Assembly: GCA_910578985.1 (NCBI GenBank)
Contig: CAJTSF010000023.1
Span: forward strand, 1 to 39,094
Origin: an uncultured Odoribacter sp.
Lineage (GTDB): Bacteria; Bacteroidota; Bacteroidia; Bacteroidales; Marinifilaceae
Length of the DNA stretch: 39,094 nucleotides
Direction: 5' to 3'
The position numbers and the translations under genes are program-made. Under the pieces are notes generated by a model, which saw only the letters and a list, made by a program, of their open reading frames with translations, had not been told where the DNA came from and did no database searches. Below, piece by piece: positions 6,979 through 12,853 of the stretch (positions are counted from its first letter, which is position 1; every line of letters starts with the position of its first letter).

Positions 6979-8130
6979 ATGTCAAAAATACTTGTAATAG
7001 ACGACGAAAAAAGCATCCGTAACTCCATGAAAGAGATTCTCTCTTTCGAAGGGTACGAAGTCATTGCCACCGACAACGGGCTGGAAGGCTTGGTCGCCCT
7101 GAAAACGGAAAAGCCGGAAGCCGTCTTCTGCGACATCAAGATGCCGAAGATGGAAGGCATTGAAGTACTGGAAAGAATCAAGGAAATCAATCCCTCTATC
7201 CCCGTCATCATGATTTCCGGGCACGGCACCATCGACACCGCCATCCAAGCCATCAAAAAAGGCGCCTACGACTTCATCGAGAAACCCCTGGACCTGAACC
7301 GCATCCTTATCACCATCAAGAATGCCACGGACAAGAGCCAGCTCATCGAGGAAACACAGACGCTGAAAAACAAAGTCAGCAAGAAATACGACATGATCGG
7401 CTCGTCGGAAGCCCTCAACCACATCCGGACAATGATTGAAAAGGTAGCCGTCTCGGACGCGCGGGTGCTGGTCACGGGTCCCAACGGCTCCGGGAAGGAA
7501 CTGGTCGCCCACCAGCTGCACGAACAGAGCAACCGGCGGGAGAAAGCCTTCATCGAAGTCAATTGCGCCGCCATTCCTTCCGAACTGATCGAAAGCGAAC
7601 TGTTCGGACATGAAAAAGGCTCTTTCACCTCCGCCATCAAACAGAAGAAAGGCAAATTCGAACTGGCATCGGGAGGCACCCTCTTCCTGGATGAAATCGG
7701 GGACATGAGCCTCAACGCACAAGCCAAAGTGCTGCGGGCACTGCAGGAAAACAAAATCAGCCGCATCGGAAGCGACACGGACATCACGGTGGACGTGCGG
7801 GTCATCGCCGCCACCAATAAAAACCTCAAGGAAGAGATTCAAAAAGGAACGTTCCGGGAGGACCTCTACCACCGGCTCAGCGTCATCATCATCAACGTGC
7901 CGCCCTTGAAAGACCGTCCGGAGGACATTCCCGAACTGGTCACCCACTTCCTGACCACGATATGCGGGGAGATGGGCATCTCCTGCAAACAAATCACGCC
8001 GGAAGCCATCCGCGCATTGCAGGAATACGAGTGGACGGGCAACATCCGGGAACTCCGCAACGTCATCGAACGGTTGATTATCCTCGGCAGCCCGACCATT
8101 ACGGCGGAAGAAGTGAACATGTACCGATAA
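6979..8130 (+). CDS. NtrC-type response regulator with AAA+ domain but no DNA-binding domain
   Basis: 383 residues from ATG 6979. The receiver domain (1-116) has the acidic pair Asp8/Asp9, phospho-acceptor Asp52, Ser80 and Lys102, so it should be phosphorylatable. The sigma-54 activator AAA+ domain (about 137-370) has Walker A GPNGSGKE (167-174), Walker B LFLDEIGD (235-242), and the sigma-54 contact loop as GSFTSA (214-219) instead of GAFTGA. It ends with EWTGNIRELRNVIERL and TITAEEVNMYR. The protein stops there; the usual C-terminal Fis-type helix-turn-helix of about 50-80 residues is absent, and the following DNA is hydF, not a broken remnant. No histidine kinase is next to it. The likely role is phosphorylation-controlled activation of sigma-54 transcription, perhaps without a specific DNA site. 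Confidence 0.9.
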   Translation: MSKILVIDDEKSIRNSMKEILSFEGYEVIATDNGLEGLVALKTEKPEAVFCDIKMPKMEGIEVLERIKEINPSIPVIMISGHGTIDTAIQAIKKGAYDFIEKPLDLNRILITIKNATDKSQLIEETQTLKNKVSKKYDMIGSSEALNHIRTMIEKVAVSDARVLVTGPNGSGKELVAHQLHEQSNRREKAFIEVNCAAIPSELIESELFGHEKGSFTSAIKQKKGKFELASGGTLFLDEIGDMSLNAQAKVLRALQENKISRIGSDTDITVDVRVIAATNKNLKEEIQKGTFREDLYHRLSVIIINVPPLKDRPEDIPELVTHFLTTICGEMGISCKQITPEAIRALQEYEWTGNIRELRNVIERLIILGSPTITAEEVNMYR

Positions 8131-8145
8131 GCAAACAAACGGACC

Positions 8146-9342
8146 ATGGATAAAGTGCACATCGCCCTTGTCGGCAGGACAAACACAGGCAAGAGCTCGC
8201 TCATCAACTGCCTGCTGGACCAGGAACGTGCCATCGTTTCCAACGTGGCGGGCACCACCACCGACCCCGTCAGGAAGAGCTACGAAATCCCCGGCACGGC
8301 CTCCGCCGTATTCATCGACACGCCGGGCATCGACGACACGGGAGAACTGGGGAAACTGCGGGTGGAAAAAACATTCGACGCCCTGCGGCAGGCGGATGCC
8401 GCCATCCTGGTCATCAGCGGCAACCGTTTCGGCGAGCCGGAAGAACGGCTGCTGGAAGAATGCAAGACATGGGAACTGCCTTTCCTCGTGCTGCACAACA
8501 AATCGGACGAAAGCCTTCCGACAGCGGAACTGCAAGAACAAATTCGAACGTCATGCGGCTCCCCCCTCCTTCCCTTCTCCACGGTGCAAGGCGACCGCCA
8601 AACGCTGCTCGAAGCCGTCATCCGGCTCATCGGCAAACGGGAACACCGTTCCCTGCTGGGCGGACTGCTCCGCCCGGGGCAATTCGTCATGCTGGTCACC
8701 CCCATCGATTCGGAAGCCCCCACAGGACGCATGATTCTGCCGCAGGTGCAGATGCTCCGCGATATCCTCGACAACCGCTGCACCGCCATCGTGCTGCAAC
8801 CGGAAGAAATTCCCGCCTTCTTCGCCTCCTCTCCCCTGCGCCCGCATCTCGTGGTGACGGACAGCCAGGCATTCGGCAAAGTCGCCCCCCAAATTCCCGA
8901 CGATATTCCGCTGACCAGCTTCAGCATCGTATTCGCACACCATAAAGGAAATTTTGAAAACTACCTGGCGGGCACCCGCCACATCGACCGCCTGCAGGAC
9001 GGCGACCGCATCCTGATGCTGGAATCCTGTTCCCATCACACCTCCTGCGAAGACATCGGACGCCACAAAATACCCGCCCTGCTGAAAAAATACACCGGCA
9101 AACAACTGGACTTCGACTTCATATCCGCCCTCTCCCCCATCCGCCGCCCCTTTACGGACTACGCCCTTGTCATACAATGCGGCGGCTGCATGGTGACTTC
9201 CCGTCAATTATGCAACCGCCTGAAACCTGCCGTCGATGCCGGCGTCCCCGTCAGCAACTACGGCATGACACTGGCGTGGCTCCAAGGCATCTTCCCAAGA
9301 GCCACCGCCCCTTTTACTTGTCCTCCCAACCTGCCCGCTTGA
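8146..9342 (+). CDS. hydF: HydF, [FeFe]-hydrogenase H-cluster maturation GTPase
   Basis: 398 residues. The N-terminal G domain has G1 GRTNTGKS (10-17), a TTTDPV switch I, DTPG switch II and NKSD. The C-terminal part carries the HydF iron-sulfur ligands: Cys295-Ser-His297, then 47 residues, then Cys345-Gly-Gly-Cys348, the CxH-x(46-53)-CxxC pattern that separates HydF from Era/TrmE-like GTPases. HydF is the scaffold on which HydE and HydG build the 2Fe subcluster before its delivery to HydA. Neither HydE, HydG nor a hydrogenase is encoded in the window. It starts 15 bases after the response regulator, so the two are probably co-transcribed. Its 3' end overlaps the convergent YitT-family gene by 29 bases. 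Confidence 0.93.
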   Translation: MDKVHIALVGRTNTGKSSLINCLLDQERAIVSNVAGTTTDPVRKSYEIPGTASAVFIDTPGIDDTGELGKLRVEKTFDALRQADAAILVISGNRFGEPEERLLEECKTWELPFLVLHNKSDESLPTAELQEQIRTSCGSPLLPFSTVQGDRQTLLEAVIRLIGKREHRSLLGGLLRPGQFVMLVTPIDSEAPTGRMILPQVQMLRDILDNRCTAIVLQPEEIPAFFASSPLRPHLVVTDSQAFGKVAPQIPDDIPLTSFSIVFAHHKGNFENYLAGTRHIDRLQDGDRILMLESCSHHTSCEDIGRHKIPALLKKYTGKQLDFDFISALSPIRRPFTDYALVIQCGGCMVTSRQLCNRLKPAVDAGVPVSNYGMTLAWLQGIFPRATAPFTCPPNLPA

Positions 9343-10285
9343 ATCCCCTGCCCATGATTTCCTGGGCATTGAGAATCATCGTAAAGGCATTGGGGTCGAT
9401 ATGCTGGATGGCACGCTGCAAAATCGTCACCTCCTTGCGGGTCACCACCGTCATGATCATCTCTTTCTCCGTACGGTTCCACATGCCGTTCACCGGAAGA
9501 ATGGAACCTCCGCGGTTCAGGTCGGTCAGAATATAATGGCGGATTTCCTCCGTCTTCTCGGAAATGATGAAAAAGGTTTTCTCATTCGCATAACCGCTCA
9601 CCACGATATCGATGACCTTGCCCATGATGAAAATCGTAATCAGGGAATAGAACGGCGTCTTCCAATCCGGGAAAGCGATAAAACCCAACACCACGATAAT
9701 CAAATCCACCATCATCTGCATCTGCCCGAGCGGGCGGCGCGTCAATTTATGCAACACGGCAGCCACCACATCCGTCCCCGCACTCGACGAGCGGCTCTTG
9801 AAAATCAGACCGCCCCCCACTCCGATGACCACCCCGCCGAATATGCTCGCCAGCAACACCCCTTCCGTCCCCGCTTCCGGATGCTCGATGCCTCCCTTTA
9901 CCAACTGCAAAGGGTCATGCGCGAAAGCGGAAGAATATCCGAACACATGTTCCAGTAGCCACGGATAGCCGTCCGCAAAGAAAGCCACCAGCCAGAAACA
10001 TATAAAGGTCCGGAAACCGAAATCCCGTCCCAATATCTTGAAACCGATTAAACTCAACGGCAAATTAAAACACAACGCCGCCATACCGATGGGAAAACCC
10101 AACTTCCAGTTCAAAATCGTGGAAATACCGTAAATCCCGCCGGGCACAATCTGGTAGGGCGTCATGAAAAAGGTGTACCCCAAAGCAATCACCATCGAGC
10201 CAAGCAGCAAGGTTCCCCATGTCTGAAACCACCGCATCGAAAAAATCTTCTCCTTATAAAAGGAAACCTTTGTAACGTTCATCAT
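9314..10285 (-). CDS. YitT-family membrane protein (DUF161/DUF2179)
   Basis: 323 residues. Five or six hydrophobic segments fill the first two thirds (for example LLLGSMVIALGYTFF, FICFWLVAFFADGY, IFGGVVIGVGGGLIFKS, MVDLIIVVLGFIAF, FYSLITIFIMGKVIDIVV). The glycine-rich motif SSSAGTDVVAAVL between them is characteristic of the YitT family. The soluble C-terminal DUF2179 domain (about 225-310) contains GMWNRTEKEMIMTVVTRKEV and IDPNAFTMI, a ferredoxin-like fold thought to bind a small ligand. The transported substrate of this family is not established. The start could also be the internal ATG at 10237, but the upstream ATG better suits the promoter distance. Single-gene unit, divergent from the TetR gene. 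Confidence 0.85.
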   Translation of the reverse strand: MMNVTKVSFYKEKIFSMRWFQTWGTLLLGSMVIALGYTFFMTPYQIVPGGIYGISTILNWKLGFPIGMAALCFNLPLSLIGFKILGRDFGFRTFICFWLVAFFADGYPWLLEHVFGYSSAFAHDPLQLVKGGIEHPEAGTEGVLLASIFGGVVIGVGGGLIFKSRSSSAGTDVVAAVLHKLTRRPLGQMQMMVDLIIVVLGFIAFPDWKTPFYSLITIFIMGKVIDIVVSGYANEKTFFIISEKTEEIRHYILTDLNRGGSILPVNGMWNRTEKEMIMTVVTRKEVTILQRAIQHIDPNAFTMILNAQEIMGRGFKRAGWEDK

Positions 10286-10308
10286 GCAATCGTATTAAAT
10301 TTCGCGCG

Positions 10309-10343
10309 CAAAGATAATACGCTTTCTTTTATAAAATCACAAA
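10309..10343 (-). promoter_or_regulatory. Candidate promoter for the YitT-family gene
   Basis: On the minus strand TATCTTTG (plus positions 10309-10316) fits TAnnTTTG and lies 23 bases before the start codon. A TTTG (10340-10343) lies 23 bases further upstream, a little longer than the usual spacing of about 19-21. Confidence 0.5.
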
Positions 10344-10388
10344 CATCATAAAAATTTATTGCACCCGAAGGATATTCAAAAAAATCGC

Positions 10389-10396
10389 TATTTTTG
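10389..10396 (+). promoter_or_regulatory. Candidate -7 element for tetR-KAS III
   Basis: TATTTTTG fits TAnnTTTG, 42 bases before the ATG at 10439. It overlaps the left arm of the inverted repeat 10394-10420, as expected if a repressor blocks this promoter. Confidence 0.5.
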
Positions 10397-10420
10397 CACA
10401 TATTTTTCCCGATTGTGCAA
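10394..10420. promoter_or_regulatory. Inverted repeat TTGCACA-N13-TGTGCAA, candidate TetR operator
   Basis: TTGCACA (10394-10400) and TGTGCAA (10414-10420) form a perfect 7-base inverted repeat spanning 27 bases, within the size range of TetR-family operators. It straddles the end of the -7 element and the expected transcription start of the tetR gene. An extra half-site TTGCAC is at 10359-10364, between the divergent promoters. Autoregulation is inferred from position. Confidence 0.55.
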
Positions 10421-10438
10421 TTGTTATCCATCGGACAC

Positions 10439-11023
10439 ATGAAATCGAAACTGAGCCAGACGAAGAGCAAAATCATCCAGGTAGCCAAATCCCTATTCGC
10501 GGAGACAAGCGTATACAAGGCCACCATGAGCGACATCGCCAAAGCCGTCCACATGAGCCGCCGCACGCTCTACATGCACTTCAAAAGCAAAGAGGAGATT
10601 TTCGACCACGTCGTCGAGTACCAATCGAACATCATCAATGAAAAGTTACAGAAAGTCGCCGACTCGTCACTCGCCCCGGACCGGAAACTCAAACTGTACA
10701 TCCTGGCACGCTTCAACGCCATCGACAATCTGGTCAGGCAAAACAAATACATCCGCCACGACTTCATTTTCAACAACCTGCGGGTGGAACAACTGCGGAA
10801 ACGCATCGACGTGAAAGAGAGGCAACTGCTGGCGCAAATCCTGCGGGACGGAAAACACAATGGACTATTCAACATCCACGAACCGGAGTCGTTTTCCAAA
10901 ACCCTGCTGATCATGTTCAAAAGCCTCGAACAACCCTTCATCATGCTCAACCATCGCAGCAGGAACTACCAGTCGCTACGCGAATATGTAGACCTGCTAT
11001 TCAACGGAATACTAAAAAAATAA
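10439..11023 (+). CDS. TetR/AcrR-family transcriptional regulator
   Basis: 194 residues from ATG 10439. A TTG further upstream at 10394 lies inside the promoter, so it is rejected. The N-terminal DNA-binding domain reads KIIQVAKSLFAETSVYKATM, then SDIAKAVHMSRRTLYMHFKSKEEIF, the classic TetR helix-turn-helix with the YxHFxSK turn. The remaining helices form the ligand/dimer domain, typical in length but not diagnostic of ligand. It lies 12 bases before the KAS III-like gene, so the pair is an operon. Because TetR proteins near fatty-acid genes often sense acyl-CoA or acyl-ACP (FadR/FabT-like logic), an acyl ligand is plausible, but that is inference only. Confidence 0.9.
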   Translation: MKSKLSQTKSKIIQVAKSLFAETSVYKATMSDIAKAVHMSRRTLYMHFKSKEEIFDHVVEYQSNIINEKLQKVADSSLAPDRKLKLYILARFNAIDNLVRQNKYIRHDFIFNNLRVEQLRKRIDVKERQLLAQILRDGKHNGLFNIHEPESFSKTLLIMFKSLEQPFIMLNHRSRNYQSLREYVDLLFNGILKK

Positions 11024-11035
11024 AAAATATCATTT

Positions 11036-11986
11036 ATGGAATTATACATCAACCGAATCGCACACTATCTTCCGGAACGTACCCTGCACAACTCCTATTT
11101 CAAGGACATCAACGGACTGGATGACGAATGGATATACTCCCGCACCGGCATCCGCACCCGCAGCGTCGCCGACTCCGGAGAGAACACGAATACCATGGCG
11201 ATTAAAGCGGTGGACCTCGCCGTAAAGACCTTGCCCTACCCCATCGAGGAAGTGGATCTGATTATCACCGCCACCTACTCCCCCTACGACACGGTCGCCA
11301 CCCCCTCCCACATGGTGCAACGGCGCTACCACATCGAGAACGCCCAATGCCTCACCGTCTCCGCCGCCTGCTCCTCGTTCATCAACGCCATGGAAATCGC
11401 CCAGGGATACTTCGCCATGGGGAAAGCCACCAAGGCGCTCGTCATCGGCTCGGAGAACAACTCCCTGTACGCCAACGAAACCGACCCGCAAAGCGGCCAC
11501 CTCTGGGGTGACGGTGCTGTCGCCCTTTTTGTTTCTCCCCACGATTACAGCGGGCTTGACGCGCGCATCGTGGACATCCACACCCGCGGGCTGGGGCACA
11601 TCGGCAAAGCGGCGGAAGGGGTATATCTGCGTCCCCGGCACGGCGGCATCGCCATGCCCGACGGCAGGGATGTGTTCGTCAATGCCTGCCACTACATGGT
11701 GGAAGCCCTGGAACACGTCACCCGCAAGTACGGGAAAACGGTGCGGGACCTGGATTGGGTATCCCCCCACCAAGCCAACCAGCGCATCATCAAAACCATC
11801 TCCCGACAGACCGACATTCCGGAAGACCGGTTCCTCATGAACATCGAGCACCGCGGCAACACCGGCAACCCCAGTTGCGCCATCTCCCTGTCGGAAAACA
11901 TGGACAAAGTGAAACCGGGCGATCTCGTCGGGCTGGCGGTCTTCGGCGGCGGCTACTCCTGCGGCGCCATGCTGTTGCAATTCTAA
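11036..11986 (+). CDS. 3-oxoacyl-ACP synthase III (FabH-like ketosynthase)
   Basis: 316 residues, the usual KAS III length. The thiolase-fold catalytic triad is complete: Cys112 in SAACSSF, His245 in SPHQANQRI and Asn275 in RGNTGNPS. The dimer-interface region WGDGAVALFVS and the C-terminal VFGGGYSCGAMLL are also typical. KAS III enzymes condense a short acyl-CoA (acetyl, isobutyryl, isovaleryl and others) with malonyl-ACP to start a fatty acid or related chain. The gene is separate from any fab cluster and under a local TetR regulator, so it may be a second, specialised FabH rather than the housekeeping one. Substrate cannot be read from the sequence. Its stop overlaps the end of the decayed sigma-factor gene on the other strand. 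Confidence 0.88.
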   Translation: MELYINRIAHYLPERTLHNSYFKDINGLDDEWIYSRTGIRTRSVADSGENTNTMAIKAVDLAVKTLPYPIEEVDLIITATYSPYDTVATPSHMVQRRYHIENAQCLTVSAACSSFINAMEIAQGYFAMGKATKALVIGSENNSLYANETDPQSGHLWGDGAVALFVSPHDYSGLDARIVDIHTRGLGHIGKAAEGVYLRPRHGGIAMPDGRDVFVNACHYMVEALEHVTRKYGKTVRDLDWVSPHQANQRIIKTISRQTDIPEDRFLMNIEHRGNTGNPSCAISLSENMDKVKPGDLVGLAVFGGGYSCGAMLLQF

Positions 11987-12215
11987 TCCTTGGAATTCAT
12001 CGTTTTACGCAAGAGCAACACCGCTTTGCGGCGCTTGTTGTAAACCGTTTGCAGGGCAAGGTTAAGACGGGTGGCAATCTCCTCCGGTTTCCACCCCTCC
12101 AGATAGATTCGGACGACCGTGGCATAGTCCGCGGGCAAACTCGAGTTCCACCTTTGCCTCCAGTTCGAAACGCTGCCGGCACCCCAGATGCTTGACCGCA
12201 TTTTTATAGGCAAAT
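11983..12215 (-). pseudogene. Decayed ECF sigma-factor gene (region 4 and linker remnants)
   Basis: Near the 3' end the minus strand encodes SLPADYATVVRIYLEGWKPE followed by EIATRLNLALQTVYNKRRKA and VLLLRKTM. This is recognisable sigma-70 region 4: LP at the start of helix 1, EIA..L before the recognition helix, LLRK at the end. In another frame just upstream the same strand reads FAYKNAVKHLGCRQRFELEA then KVELE, which resembles the end of region 2 and the linker of FecI-type sigma factors. The two meet across a frame change near 12135-12145, and a TGA interrupts the upstream frame near 12213. Most of region 2 cannot be found. A continuous 108-codon frame from 12309 exists, but its first half is not sigma-like. 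I regard the gene as dead. No anti-sigma gene or SusC/SusD pair is next to it. Confidence 0.65.
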
Positions 12216-12317
12216 CATAGGCTGCACGCGGTCTCCTCCCAGCGACCAAAGCCGCTCCCCGCGCGCTTTGCACCGAAGGGGCAGCGAAGTAGCACCGAAT
12301 TTGTCCCATGACAACAC

Positions 12318-12366
12318 CATGACGTCACACGGATTTCCCTAGGGAATCAGGCGAAATTTCGCGCTT
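12318..12366. promoter_or_regulatory. Palindrome-rich leader upstream of the decayed sigma gene
   Basis: Three perfect palindromes lie within about 45 bases: TGACGTCA (12320-12327), TTCCCTAGGGAA (12335-12346) and GCGAAATTTCGC (12351-12362). On the minus strand the stretch AGGGAAATCC followed by GTGACGTCAT loosely resembles ECF-type promoters in Bacteroidota (GGG-containing -35 and CGTC-like -10). It begins about 25 bases after the aroK stop, so it could serve as operator, terminator stem or promoter. Confidence 0.4.
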
Positions 12367-12390
12367 CCCGTTAGTTTTTTTGAAAATATT

Positions 12391-12852
12391 TTATACCTCC
12401 CAGATTTCCTGGGCTTTCAGATAATACTCCATCCGCTTTTTCAGGTGCTGCTCCACAAAATCCCTTACTTCCCCGTCATCCAATCCGGACAACAGGGGGC
12501 GTTTGTCCTTTGCCCGCAGTACCCGAGAGGTCAGAGTATCGACATCTGCATCCAGGAATATCGTTTTGCCCTGGCGGTTCATGTAGTCCATGTTGTCAAA
12601 AAAGCAAGGGGTACCGCCTCCCGTCGCCATCACGAAACTCGTATAAGAAGCACAGACTTCCTCCAGACAGCACCGTTCCAGCTGCCGGAACCCCTCTTCC
12701 CCCACAGCGGCAAATATTTCGGAAACGGAGCGCCCTTCCCGCCGGACAATGTAGTCGTCCAAATCCACGAACATCATTTTCAAATCGTGCGACATCATCC
12801 TGCCCATACGGCTTTTCCCGCACCCCATGTAACCGATGAGAAAGTATTTCAT
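12391..12852 (-). CDS. aroK: Shikimate kinase
   Basis: 153 residues from ATG 12852; the longer frame would need a TTG start overlapping parC. Walker A is GYMGCGKS (7-14), followed by DLDDYI (shikimate-binding Asp), the Gly-rich ATGGGTPC, and the LID segment RAKDKRPLL. It phosphorylates shikimate at the 3-OH with ATP in the chorismate pathway. The start lies one base after the parC stop, so translation is probably coupled. Shikimate kinase beside topoisomerase genes is an arrangement of convenience rather than a shared pathway. Length and motifs are normal. Confidence 0.93.
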   Translation of the reverse strand: MKYFLIGYMGCGKSRMGRMMSHDLKMMFVDLDDYIVRREGRSVSEIFAAVGEEGFRQLERCCLEEVCASYTSFVMATGGGTPCFFDNMDYMNRQGKTIFLDADVDTLTSRVLRAKDKRPLLSGLDDGEVRDFVEQHLKKRMEYYLKAQEIWEV

Positions 12853-12853
12853 C

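Noticed and set aside
6982..8541. 519-codon minus-strand frame opposite the response regulator and hydF
   Set aside because: Phe/Asp/Gly-rich antisense of two well-recognised genes.
11983..12309. Intact 108-residue DNA-binding protein
   Set aside because: Only the second half resembles sigma region 4; the missing linker is found in another frame, so decay explains it better.
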